This document shows positions 33,165 through 40,228 of a stretch of DNA of 41,953 bases, piece after piece (position 1 is the stretch's first letter; each line of letters begins with the position of its first letter). The translations under genes were made by a program, and so were the position numbers. The DNA lies in the IMG/VR virus record IMGVR_UViG_3300049057_000157, positions 1-41,953 of that record, one strand, 5' to 3'. The notes below the pieces were generated by a model. The model was not told the DNA's origin, ran no database searches, and saw nothing but the letters and a program-made list of their open reading frames with translations. This stretch comes from a virus.

Positions 33165-33189
33165 TTGATGTTGTTGATGTCTTTGATGT
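33165..33189 (+). repeat. Three 9-bp iterons, TTGATGT
   Basis: TTGATGT begins at 33165, 33174 and 33183, so three copies are phased at nine bases. Such short phased iterons usually bind a DNA-binding protein cooperatively. Confidence 0.65.
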
Positions 33190-33198
33190 CTTCTAATG

Positions 33199-33236
33199 TG
33201 TCAACATTGACAGCTTTACAATATTGTCAATATTGT
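33199..33236 (+). promoter_or_regulatory. Candidate promoter overlapped by palindromes, upstream of the serine recombinase
   Basis: TTGACA at 33207-33212 is a perfect -35; TATTGT 18 bases further matches -10 at four of six. The -35 is the right half of the palindrome TGTCAA-CA-TTGACA (33199-33212). The -10 lies in ACAATATTGTCAATATTGT (33218-33236), which holds two AATATT centres. This is the usual layout of a promoter blocked by a repressor. A second inverted repeat (TGTAC-ATGG-GTACA, 33305-33318) lies nearer the gene. Confidence 0.5.
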
Positions 33237-33358
33237 CTTGTAGCATTGCTCAAGCTATTGAAAACCCGAATTGGTCGTTTTGTGGGCTTTTATTGCTAGT
33301 TGTGTGTACATGGGTACATTAGATGGTATGATGGTGTCATCTTGTTGAGGTGACGGTC

Positions 33359-34381
33359 ATGTCTAAGAAACTTGTTGTGTACAAGCGAGTGTCTTCCGAA
33401 GGTCAAGAGGAGAACACATCCCTGGCTGATCAGGAGCGCAAGTGCATCAACTATGTTGAAAACATGGATTGGGAAGTGGTGGCTTGTCTGCAGGATGTTT
33501 CCACCGGTGCCACCATGTGTAGAAAGGGACTGTTTGTCGCTTTGCGCAAGCTTGTCTGCATGAACTGTCCACCCTTGTGGCCGCCGAAGTCTGTTGTTGA
33601 TAAAGTCAGGTTTGCTCAGTTTCCGGAGCCTAATATTGAAGACCTGACCGCACCTTGCGGGTGTGATAATCCTGTCGGCGCTGATGGAATTGTGGTGTGG
33701 AAGCTGGACCGCTTATCTCGTGATATGCGCGATATGGTCATGCTGGCTCATGATGTCATTGCTAAACAAGGCAAAGTGTTGATTGAAGCTGGTGGCATGG
33801 GCATGCTTGATAGCGAGTCAGCTACTGGTCGTCTGATCACTGGCATGTTTGCCCTGTTCGCAGAGTTCGATCGTGAATCGTTAAAAGAGAAACTTCATGC
33901 CGGCTGGAAGGCGAAGAAATCTGATGGTGGCTATGCCGGCGGAGGTGCACCTTATGGCTGGTATGCCATGAACCGTGAGCTCGTGCCCCATCCATATGAG
34001 CAATCCGTCGTTTTGTATATCCACAAACTACACAACCAGGGCTTCACTACCCGTGTCATTGCAGATTGCTTGAACGAACAAAAGATCCGCACTAAACGAG
34101 GTGGTGACGACAAGAAAGCTACTGCCTGGAACCACACCCAGGTTGCTCGAGTACTCAAAGGTCCAACCTCTCAAGTCATGATCGCTGCTGCCGTTGATGA
34201 AATCCGCAAGATATCAGCTGAGATGGAAGAATGGCGCATGCAACAGGGCTTGCCACCTGCCTTCTTTAATGAGAAAGAGTTCGCGCCCCTGGTCAAACGC
34301 ATTGGCCGTGTCCAGCGCCAAACTCGCCGTATGGAACAAGTCCAAATGAAAGAATCAGAATATGTTGAAGTGGAGTCCTAG
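33359..34381 (+). CDS. Serine recombinase with an internal Cys-containing insertion
   Basis: Start at the ATG 33359 (GAGGTGA upstream); 340 residues. VVYKRVSSEGQEENTSLADQ holds the catalytic Ser (12 or 13); KLDRLSRDMRDM, GMLDSESATGRLITGMF and ALFAEFDRESLKEKL are the rest of the resolvase catalytic core. A DNA-binding Recombinase domain follows (GGGAPYGWYAMN, then VIADCLNEQKIRTKRG). Unusually, about 45 residues (62-108) are inserted before DGIVVWKLDRLS, with CMNC and CGC. The C-terminal zinc ribbon of large serine integrases is missing. It may act in integration or inversion. Confidence 0.85.
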   Translation: MSKKLVVYKRVSSEGQEENTSLADQERKCINYVENMDWEVVACLQDVSTGATMCRKGLFVALRKLVCMNCPPLWPPKSVVDKVRFAQFPEPNIEDLTAPCGCDNPVGADGIVVWKLDRLSRDMRDMVMLAHDVIAKQGKVLIEAGGMGMLDSESATGRLITGMFALFAEFDRESLKEKLHAGWKAKKSDGGYAGGGAPYGWYAMNRELVPHPYEQSVVLYIHKLHNQGFTTRVIADCLNEQKIRTKRGGDDKKATAWNHTQVARVLKGPTSQVMIAAAVDEIRKISAEMEEWRMQQGLPPAFFNEKEFAPLVKRIGRVQRQTRRMEQVQMKESEYVEVES

Positions 34382-34608
34382 AGCCTCGCTTCAGCCTGTC
34401 CAAAGTCGGCCGGCAGATAAGTCAAAATTGCGCGCGCATTAGCGGCAAAGACAAAAGCGAACAAAACAAGCCCGAAGAAGATAAATCCTTTCTTTGAGTC
34501 GCGGTCGCCTTCACATGTGCATTCCGCGCCTCTCTGCATCAAATCGGAAATCCAGCCTGTTATACCGAGAAAGAACAGGACGACAAACCAAATAAAGACA
34601 CTTTTCAT
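34378..34608 (-). CDS. Small two-TM membrane protein
   Basis: From the ATG at 34608 the product has 76 residues with two hydrophobic helices (SVFIWFVVLFFLGITGW and GFIFFGLVLFAFVFAANARA) separated by a polar loop with two Cys (ECTCEGD). The frame extends upstream to 34785, but that part contains the inverted repeat arm and seems non-coding. It is convergent to the recombinase, overlapping its stop by 4 bases. A superinfection-exclusion-type role is possible but unsupported. Confidence 0.5.
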   Translation of the reverse strand: MKSVFIWFVVLFFLGITGWISDLMQRGAECTCEGDRDSKKGFIFFGLVLFAFVFAANARAILTYLPADFGQAEARL

Positions 34609-34659
34609 AAGGTGCTTTCTGTGCGGGGAGTACGCCAAGCATTCTACATGGCTGCTAAA

Positions 34660-34683
34660 AGGTTCAGGCGCCCACCCCACCAA
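34660..34683 (-). repeat. Right arm of 24-bp inverted repeat
   Basis: Reverse complement of 32514-32537 with one mismatch. The shorter core TGGGGTGGGCG appears again in plus orientation around 35836-35846, just before the HTH gene. Confidence 0.75.
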
Positions 34684-34842
34684 TGCGAAAGTTGCATCCC
34701 ATATTGGTCTAAACACTTCTGTGTACTCAAATTTAGGGATTGCTGGTATTAGTGACATGTGGGATATCTCATATACATCCCTCATTTTTATAAAAGCTGC
34801 CTCATGTGTATGGCAGGCGGATGTATGGTGCCCCTTGTGTTT

Positions 34843-34880
34843 ATAGTTGATATGCGTAGTATTTGACGCATATCAACTAT
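34843..34880. promoter_or_regulatory. Perfect 15-bp inverted repeat upstream of the integrase
   Basis: ATAGTTGATATGCGT and ACGCATATCAACTAT flank an 8-base centre AGTATTTG. It lies 36 bases before the integrase start. Its inner part, TGCGT-N8-ACGCA, occurs again at 36154-36171. It could be an operator for the integrase promoter or part of the attachment region. Confidence 0.7.
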
Positions 34881-34915
34881 CCGCTACATATCATTGGTTT
34901 GCCCGGAGGTGTCCT

Positions 34916-35788
34916 ATGCCCGTGCTCGCTACCGTATTGGAAATGTTTCTTGCAGAGCGCAAGCATTTCAAACATGCCACTTTGAAAACATATAAGGAGA
35001 CAGCCCGCTACTTCCTTCCGGAGTTTGGTTCACGCAGGGTTGCAGACATCACCGCTCACGAAATTGCCATCTTTCGCAGTGAGCTAGCTTGCCGCTACTC
35101 CCCACGTACGGTTAACCGCATTATTGGATTACTGCGCACGGTCACGCGCTTTGCTCATGAACGTGGATTCATCGAGCACAACAAGCTTGCAGCAATCCGC
35201 TCCTTGCGTGAAGAGATTCCCGATATCGATCCTTTGACCCTTCCGGAATTCCACTGCGTGATCCAGCGGTTGCGGCCACTACACAAACAATTTTTCGAGT
35301 TGATGTTTTGGACTGGGTGCCGCCCATGCGAGTTGATGGCATTACGCTGGAAAGATATCGATTTCACCGCGTGCGAACTTCGCATCACTCGAGCCCGAGT
35401 CAGAGGTGTGGAAGATACGCCCAAAACACGCTCAAGTAAGCGCGTGATACCGCTTTTGGCTCCCGCCCTACTTGCTTTGGAGAGACAGAAGATCTACTCA
35501 TATTCAGACATTCACAATTATGTGTTTGTCACGCGTGCAGGCGGACCGGTTTCTAAACACATGGATGGAATGTGGAAACGGGCATGCAAACGCGCTGGTG
35601 TTCGGCACCGCCCCTTATATCAACTAAGGCATACCTTTGCCAGCATGGCATTAGCTGTTGGCGAAACGCCCGCGTATGTCGCACGGCTACTAGGACATAC
35701 TACAACTGAGACTTTGTATCGTCATTACGCGCGTTGGATTCCAAACAAGTCAACAGACGGAAAACGGCTTGCTGAGCTAGCTTTATAG
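34916..35788 (+). CDS. int: Tyrosine recombinase / integrase
   Basis: The ATG at 34916 with GGAGGT five bases upstream gives 290 residues. The N-terminal SAM-like domain (FLAERKHFKHATLKTYKETA, SPRTVNRIIGLLRTVTRFAH) precedes the catalytic domain. Catalytic residues: R136 in TGCRPCELMALRW, K170 or K175 in TPKTRSSKRVIPL, R238 in YQLRHTFAS, H261 in LLGHTTTE and Y271 in YRHYARW. The usual first His of HxLR is Tyr, a common variant. It catalyses site-specific integration or resolution. With the neighbouring HTH gene it suggests a temperate phage. Confidence 0.9.
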   Translation: MPVLATVLEMFLAERKHFKHATLKTYKETARYFLPEFGSRRVADITAHEIAIFRSELACRYSPRTVNRIIGLLRTVTRFAHERGFIEHNKLAAIRSLREEIPDIDPLTLPEFHCVIQRLRPLHKQFFELMFWTGCRPCELMALRWKDIDFTACELRITRARVRGVEDTPKTRSSKRVIPLLAPALLALERQKIYSYSDIHNYVFVTRAGGPVSKHMDGMWKRACKRAGVRHRPLYQLRHTFASMALAVGETPAYVARLLGHTTTETLYRHYARWIPNKSTDGKRLAELAL

Positions 35789-35844
35789 CTTGGTCCCCTC
35801 ATCTGCCCTTCTTAGACTTTCTGAACGCCGATTAATGGGGTGGG

Positions 35845-35872
35845 CGACACATAAATCCTGAAAGAAGTGTCG
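35845..35872. promoter_or_regulatory. Inverted repeat before the HTH gene
   Basis: CGACAC and GTGTCG are separated by 16 bases, 18 bases before the annotated start of the HTH gene. Just upstream is the core TGGGGTGGGCG shared with the recombinase-flanking repeats. A possible operator or weak hairpin. Confidence 0.4.
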
Positions 35873-35890
35873 AGCAATTAGAATGAGGGG

Positions 35891-36136
35891 ATGCATATCG
35901 TGGAAGGCTCACTAGCTAAGCAAGCATCAATATCTCCGTGGATATATAAGCGGATGGGGGAATGTGGAATTTCCAGTCTCCGACAGTTGGCCTTTAAGGC
36001 TGGACTGCATGAAGCGACAATGAGACATGGCTTAAGTGGGCGCTCCTCTTTGAGCATTAAATCCGTGTCCAAACTGGCCATTGCTCTCGATGTAAAAATT
36101 GACGTGCTGGCAACTGAGGCCAACTTAATCGACTAA
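35891..36136 (+). CDS. Small XRE-type HTH protein, candidate repressor
   Basis: An 81-residue protein. ISSLRQLAFKAGLHEATMRH and SLSIKSVSKLAIALDVKIDV form a Cro/CI-type helix-turn-helix with the usual recognition and following helices. There is no protease or dimerisation domain, so it is like a Cro or a short repressor. Start may instead be the GTG at 35900. Inverted repeats lie on both sides (35845-35872 and 36154-36204), consistent with autoregulation. It is next to the integrase, where phage switch genes usually are. Confidence 0.75.
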   Translation: MHIVEGSLAKQASISPWIYKRMGECGISSLRQLAFKAGLHEATMRHGLSGRSSLSIKSVSKLAIALDVKIDVLATEANLID

Positions 36137-36153
36137 TCGGTAGTCATAGGGGT

Positions 36154-36204
36154 TGCGTCATATCTTACGCACTGTTACACTAACTTCCTGTTGTGAGGTT
36201 AGTG
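36154..36204. promoter_or_regulatory. Double operator-like region after the HTH gene
   Basis: TGCGT-N8-ACGCA (36154-36171) is the same half-site arrangement as in the integrase palindrome. CACTAAC (36178-36184) and GTTAGTG (36198-36204) form a second inverted repeat. Downstream there is no gene until 36328, so this likely controls the small-gene and replication operon. The rest of 36205-36327 shows nothing I can identify. Confidence 0.6.
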
Positions 36205-36327
36205 ACACTTCATATGGTGCAAATCACAATACCAACTAAGTGTTAGCTGTGGAAAGCGCACGGTATCGGATTTAGTACCACCTCAGAACAAAAGGCGCGG
36301 GCAACATACAACTGGAGAAGCAGAGAG

Positions 36328-36537
36328 ATGGCAGCAGATGCTGATGCTCCTGCCGTTTCCGCATGGCATAACAGCATCAAGCAGTTGCTTGAACAGGTTC
36401 GTTATGTTCATTCGGATGTGCGCAGTTTGGAATCTAAGAGTCCGACAGCGAAGCAGGCAACAAAACGCTTGCAAGCTATAGAAGTATCACTTGAAACATT
36501 GGAACAGCAGACGGGTGCAGCGGCACTGGTCGGCTGA
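36328..36537 (+). CDS. Small coiled-coil hypothetical protein
   Basis: Sixty-nine residues starting MAADADAPAVSAWHNSIKQL, then a helical coil (RSLESKSPTAKQATKRLQAI, EVSLETLEQQTG). GGAG lies upstream. Start of the early replication operon after the regulatory region. Not recognised. Confidence 0.6.
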   Translation: MAADADAPAVSAWHNSIKQLLEQVRYVHSDVRSLESKSPTAKQATKRLQAIEVSLETLEQQTGAAALVG

Positions 36538-36872
36538 TGTGGTGGGTTAATCATGGCGAATGGCTTGACCGATACGAACACGAAAGCGACTTACAAGCGC
36601 TTGCACGCCCGGACTTGGAGCAGAAGGAGCAGGACTTGTCTTGGCTCTTTCCGCCTCCAGATCGGCAATGGCAGGAGCTATATGCAAATGCTGATCACTA
36701 CACTTGCTGTGATTGCGGTGCTGTTGTTTGGTGGGGCGATTGGTTTGCTGTGCATAACGGCACTGCCGGTTGCTGTTGGGGAAACCTGGCTGCGTGGTGT
36801 TCTTTAAAAGATGGAAAGCAAACCTGTTGCGAAACTGGAGCACCTGATCAATGTCCTAAGCGAACGGGCTGA
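36537..36872 (+). CDS. Trp/Cys-rich hypothetical protein, overlaps two other frames
   Basis: A 111-residue frame whose ATG overlaps the previous stop (TGATG). The first half looks genuine (WWVNHGEWLDRYEHESDLQA, SWLFPPPDRQWQELYANADH). The second half has CCDCGAVVWWGDW and many Cys and Trp, and overlaps both a small membrane frame (36682-36807) and the next gene (36811). It may be a zinc protein, or its C-terminal part may be chance reading. Confidence 0.5.
   Translation: MWWVNHGEWLDRYEHESDLQALARPDLEQKEQDLSWLFPPPDRQWQELYANADHYTCCDCGAVVWWGDWFAVHNGTAGCCWGNLAAWCSLKDGKQTCCETGAPDQCPKRTG
36682..36807 (+). CDS. Nested 41-residue membrane protein (alternative frame)
   Basis: Within the previous gene, in another frame, an ATG preceded by AGGAG opens a 41-residue protein with one strong membrane helix (ITTLAVIAVLLFGGAIGLLC). 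It ends 3 bases before the next start (36811), which fits operon spacing. Either this small frame or the overlapping one may be chance. Confidence 0.45.
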   Translation: MQMLITTLAVIAVLLFGGAIGLLCITALPVAVGETWLRGVL

Positions 36873-37017
36873 GGAGCGCGTTTGTGTGGGAGCTGTCCAA
36901 CTTTACGATAAGTTTGACCACAACCACTGTATTGCACATGTGGAGATTGAGCGTGTGTCGATAGCTGAATTGCGCAAGTTGTTGGCGGCAGCCAAACAGG
37001 TCGTGCATGACGCTTGA
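36811..37017 (+). CDS. Small hypothetical protein
   Basis: Sixty-eight residues: ESKPVAKLEHLINVLSERAE, ERVCVGAVQLYDKFDHNHC, then IAELRKLLAAAKQVVHDA. Helical ends around a short beta part. Its stop overlaps the next gene start (37007) by 11 bases. Not recognised. Confidence 0.55.
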   Translation: MESKPVAKLEHLINVLSERAEERVCVGAVQLYDKFDHNHCIAHVEIERVSIAELRKLLAAAKQVVHDA

Positions 37018-37249
37018 GGAGATAGGAAGGTTGCTGTGTCAACTGCCTGTGGGCTATTACGTCCAACATGGAACAGATGGAACGTGGGTGATTGGCACCA
37101 TTTATGACTGGCCGCACCATGCGGCCAAGACAACACAAGAAGTAATGGAGAAGTTCGCCGATGAGCTCGCTTCCATGCCTCCGCGTGTTGCAAATCCGGA
37201 AGACTGGCTAAATCAAAAGGGAGAACAAGAGAATGGGAACGCGCTTTAA
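37007..37249 (+). CDS. Small hypothetical protein
   Basis: Eighty residues: EEIGRLLCQLPVGYYVQHGT, GTWVIGTIYDWPHHAAKTTQ, EVMEKFADELASMPPRV. Probably a small alpha/beta domain. It is in the early operon between other short genes, overlapping both. Not recognised. Confidence 0.55.
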   Translation: MTLEEIGRLLCQLPVGYYVQHGTDGTWVIGTIYDWPHHAAKTTQEVMEKFADELASMPPRVANPEDWLNQKGEQENGNAL

Positions 37250-37571
37250 ACCGGTGGGTGTGGGAGACAGAACATATCTCAAGCCGGGCTCGTACGAAGT
37301 TATTGAGGGGACTTGGATCAAAGAGGAAAGCTCCGAGTTTGGTCCCAACTATCACATCTCCACGACAGACAAGGGTGTTGTGATCCTCAACTCTACTCGC
37401 CAGATGGTTTACCTATTCAGTCAAATCAATATTGGTGATTACATCCGACTTACCTACAAAGGTAAGAAGCGCATGGAGAAAGGTCCGAACAAGGGTAAAG
37501 ATGCTCACCAATTTGAATTGGAAGTGTCTGAAGATACTCAAGAAGGCGACTTTGAGGCTTTTGTTGACTAA
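37233..37571 (+). CDS. Possible OB-fold (single-strand DNA binding) protein
   Basis: A 112-residue protein from an ATG after GGGAG. Five or six beta strands are visible (YLKPGSYEVIEGTWIKEESS, YHISTTDKGVVILNSTRQMV, INIGDYIRLTYKGKKRMEKG). Aromatic/basic residues are followed by an acidic C-terminus (EDTQEGDFEAFVD). Together with the downstream RuvC-like and DnaB genes, an OB-fold SSB-like role is plausible, but no family is recognised. Confidence 0.55.
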   Translation: MGTRFKPVGVGDRTYLKPGSYEVIEGTWIKEESSEFGPNYHISTTDKGVVILNSTRQMVYLFSQINIGDYIRLTYKGKKRMEKGPNKGKDAHQFELEVSEDTQEGDFEAFVD

Positions 37572-37927
37572 TGCCTGACCAGATTCAAGACGCAAAGGTT
37601 GATCATGTTGCTATTGCAACTTGTGTGTGGATGATCACCATCCATCCTCAATACCTGCAGTCCTACAAGCGTAAGCTGAACAATGGCTCAATCACTTCAA
37701 TGGAGGTGTGGGAGGCATTGCAGCGCGACCTTGATGACAAGGACAAACGCAGGTTAGCCCGCGAAGCCACTGAATGTGGTGAGCAGGATGTTTGGTACAA
37801 CCGCAAGCTGATGGTGTTCTACAACTGGCCAAAGTCCACACAGGACTCATTTGCCAGGGCGGTACATCACTTCATGCAAGGCACGCCGCCGGTAGATCCC
37901 AAGCTAATTATTGAGGCGAAGAAATGA
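37571..37927 (+). CDS. Hypothetical protein of the replication operon
   Basis: A 118-residue protein, helical (VAIATCVWMITIHPQYLQSY, SMEVWEALQRDLDDKDKRRL, SFARAVHHFMQGTPPVDP). Start shares bases with the previous stop, and the next gene overlaps by 4 bases. Position between an OB-fold-like gene and RuvC suggests DNA metabolism. Not recognised. Confidence 0.55.
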   Translation: MPDQIQDAKVDHVAIATCVWMITIHPQYLQSYKRKLNNGSITSMEVWEALQRDLDDKDKRRLAREATECGEQDVWYNRKLMVFYNWPKSTQDSFARAVHHFMQGTPPVDPKLIIEAKK

Positions 37928-38442
37928 TCTATGTAGGTATTGACCCCGGCAAAGATGGCGCCATTGCTTTGTATGGCGAAACAAGCCGGGTGGAATTTGT
38001 GGATATGCCGCTTGTCGTGATTGGCAAAACCAAGAAGGGCAGCAAGCGTACCCGTGTTGATTGGGTACAGGTTGTTAAAGCCATTGAGGATATTGCTGGG
38101 GTTTGCAGTGATGTGCACTTCATCATTGAAGATCTGAAGGGCATAGGCAAGGCGCTTCACACAGGTACTGGGCAATTCAACTTTGCTCGCGATTATGGTG
38201 TGATACTAGGTGTGGTGTCAGCACTTAAGTTGCGCTACACTCTGGTTAGCCCAGAGAAGTGGCAGAAGGCTGTAGGGGCGGGCAAGTTGGAGAGTAGCAG
38301 TAGTTATGTTCTGCGAGCTCAGCAACTTTTCCCGCATGCAGAATTGATCCCTCCGGGCTGCAAAAAACCCAGGGATGGCAGAGCGGCAGCCTTGATGATG
38401 GCGTACTTTGGATATCTCCAACACAATATTTCCAACACATGA
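37924..38442 (+). CDS. RuvC-like Holliday-junction resolvase
   Basis: A 172-residue RNase H-fold nuclease. IYVGIDPGKDGAIALYGE holds the first catalytic Asp (7); HFIIEDLKG the Glu (69); KPRDGRAAALMMAYFGYL the C-terminal Asp (151). Phage RuvC-like proteins resolve branched DNA before packaging. It is followed by the helicase with a 4-base ATGA overlap. Confidence 0.85.
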   Translation: MIYVGIDPGKDGAIALYGETSRVEFVDMPLVVIGKTKKGSKRTRVDWVQVVKAIEDIAGVCSDVHFIIEDLKGIGKALHTGTGQFNFARDYGVILGVVSALKLRYTLVSPEKWQKAVGAGKLESSSSYVLRAQQLFPHAELIPPGCKKPRDGRAAALMMAYFGYLQHNISNT

Positions 38443-39860
38443 ATACCGCTGAAGAACTACCACTAGAGCCGCCGCCATCCAACACTCAGGCTGAGCAGCA
38501 TGTTATAGGCACCTTGATTGCCGATGGTGCCGCTGTGGTGCGGGTGATAGAAGATCTTTCTCCTGAAGACTTCCACCACCCACACTACAGTCAGATTTAC
38601 GCTGCCATGCTTGCGCTGTTCCATGGTGGAATGCACATTGATTTTGTGACTGTGTGCGCTGAGCTGCGCAAGCGCGGACAGTACGACTCTCTTAGTGGTG
38701 CCATTGCGGAGTTGATAAGTGTGGGCTATTTGCCTACTGGGCTTGAGTATCATGCGCAAATGGTGCGTGATGCCTCAGTAATGCGCAAGCTTGTTGTAAT
38801 CGGACAGCAGTTCTCTCAAATTGGACAACAATATAAGGATGTCGGTTCAGCTTTGGAAGCTTGCCAATCCTTATTCTCCGATCTTTCTGTCTATCGACAG
38901 AAGAAGGTCAAGCAGGACATTGGCGCGATCGCCCTGGATGTCTTTGAGGAGATTTGCACACGTTATGAGCAGAAGGGCAAACTGCCTGGCACGCCTAGCG
39001 GGTATCTGGATCTGGACAAGATAACCCAAGGGTTTAAGCCTGGACAGATGGTTGTGTTGGCCGGCCGTCCAAGTATGGGTAAGTCCGCCCTGGCTCTTTG
39101 TATCGCCTACAACGCGGTAATGCGTGACAAGACACCTGTTGTTTTCTTCTCGATTGAGATGACCAAAGAGCAGTTGGTTGAACGTTGGTTGAGCCGTCAA
39201 ACCGGTATACCTGGTGATGATCTGGCATCAGGGAATCTGACAAGCGAGCAATACACCAAATTGTCCGCGGCCTTAGGAGAACTCCAGGGCTTGCCGATGT
39301 ACATCATTGATGATGTGGCGGATTTGTCCGCCATGGAGGCGAAGTGTAAGCGGCTGCAGATGGAAGGTGTTGAGCTTGGGCTAGGCATTTTGGATTACAT
39401 GCAGCTGGTCAAGATCGAAAGGCGCGAGCAGAGACAGAATGAAGTGGATGACATTTCTAAAGGCGTGAAGGCGTTGGCGCGTCGGCTCAAGCTGCCCATG
39501 ATTGCGCTGTCTCAAGTTAATCGCGCTTGTGAAGCCAGACAGAATAAACGTCCGTTGCCATCGGATCTAAGCCAATCCGGCACCATTGAGCAGGACGCTG
39601 ATGTTGTGATGTTTGTCTATCGAGACGAGTATTACAACAGCGAATCTGAAGCGCGTGGAGAAGCAGAAGTTATTGTTGCGAAGAACCGCACAGGGCGCAC
39701 AGGTACGGCGCATTTGCTGTATCAGTCTAGCTTGTGCAGTTTTTATGATCGGGATCCCAATGCACCTGTGCCAATACAGGATGCCAAAGTGCCTCAGTAC
39801 AGAAAGCGGAAAGCGGTTGGCACGCACGCAAGTATGTCCGCTGATCAAGATGAGGAATGA
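38439..39860 (+). CDS. dnaB: Replicative DNA helicase, DnaB family
   Basis: A 473-residue helicase. The N-terminal helical domain (TQAEQHVIGTLIADGAAVVR, HPHYSQIYAAMLALFHGG) precedes the RecA-like motor. Walker A is GRPSMGKS at 209-216; IEMTKEQLVERWLSRQTGI follows, Walker B is GLGILDYMQL with Asp 319, and later SQVNRACE and SQSGTIEQDADVVMFVYRDE. It unwinds DNA at the fork. No primase or polymerase gene was recognised in the window, so host enzymes probably do those steps. Confidence 0.92.
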   Translation: MNTAEELPLEPPPSNTQAEQHVIGTLIADGAAVVRVIEDLSPEDFHHPHYSQIYAAMLALFHGGMHIDFVTVCAELRKRGQYDSLSGAIAELISVGYLPTGLEYHAQMVRDASVMRKLVVIGQQFSQIGQQYKDVGSALEACQSLFSDLSVYRQKKVKQDIGAIALDVFEEICTRYEQKGKLPGTPSGYLDLDKITQGFKPGQMVVLAGRPSMGKSALALCIAYNAVMRDKTPVVFFSIEMTKEQLVERWLSRQTGIPGDDLASGNLTSEQYTKLSAALGELQGLPMYIIDDVADLSAMEAKCKRLQMEGVELGLGILDYMQLVKIERREQRQNEVDDISKGVKALARRLKLPMIALSQVNRACEARQNKRPLPSDLSQSGTIEQDADVVMFVYRDEYYNSESEARGEAEVIVAKNRTGRTGTAHLLYQSSLCSFYDRDPNAPVPIQDAKVPQYRKRKAVGTHASMSADQDEE

Positions 39861-40219
39861 GGAAAATGCCGAAGAAGGTTTTAATAGCTTTGCCGCCGGC
39901 AATGCTTGAGCAAGTCGATTACATCGCCCAGTGCGAACATCGCACACGATCCGACATGATTCGCGAAGCGCTGCGCAGATATTTGGACAACTTCAGGCGC
40001 ACACAAGGAACTCACTTCAGCGTTAGCACTGCTGAAGTACCGCATCCGCCTGCATTGCCGGCGATTCCTGTGAAGCCTGAGCCGCCAACCCAGCAAGTTG
40101 CACAGCCGGCACCGGCTCCGGTGTCACCTCCAGCAACACTTAGTGTTTTCGCTCAAGGTCCAGTGAAGCCGAAGATGCTCAAAGAGCATGATAACTGGAT
40201 GGACAGACCATTAGGGTAG
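39857..40219 (+). CDS. RHH (CopG-like) DNA-binding protein with Pro-rich tail
   Basis: A 120-residue protein. KKVLIALPPAMLEQVDYIAQ and EHRTRSDMIREALRRYLDNF are a typical ribbon-helix-helix. The rest is a Pro/Ala-rich disordered tail (PAPAPVSPPATLSVFAQGP). An alternative ATG is at 39866. It overlaps the helicase by 4 bases and may regulate the operon or attach to DNA. Confidence 0.7.
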   Translation: MRKMPKKVLIALPPAMLEQVDYIAQCEHRTRSDMIREALRRYLDNFRRTQGTHFSVSTAEVPHPPALPAIPVKPEPPTQQVAQPAPAPVSPPATLSVFAQGPVKPKMLKEHDNWMDRPLG

Positions 40220-40228
40220 GAGGTTTGC

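Larger units (their letters stand above)
32297..33358. other. Divergent spacer without convincing genes
   Basis: This stretch of about 1 kb separates the two transcription blocks. Open frames exist on both strands, but their translations (for example Arg/Ser-rich runs) look like chance and they cut across strong secondary structures. It holds a 9-bp-arm palindrome, a bidirectional terminator, a nested 84-nt hairpin, 9-bp iterons, overlapping palindromes on a candidate promoter, and one arm of a 24-bp inverted repeat. It is the natural place for block promoters, an origin or an attachment site. Confidence 0.6.

Noticed and set aside
33008-33299. Plus-strand frames before the serine recombinase
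   Set aside because: They run through the nested hairpin and iterons, and the translations mirror each other as expected of an inverted repeat.
33327-33332. TATGAT as a second -10 for the recombinase
   Set aside because: No -35-like sequence lies at suitable distance upstream; the palindrome-covered promoter at 33207-33236 is better.
34609-34785. N-terminal extension of the small membrane protein at 34378
   Set aside because: No ribosome site was found. The peptide LVGWAPEP in it also appears in a chance frame near 32520 because both cover the inverted repeat arms, so the DNA repeat explains it.
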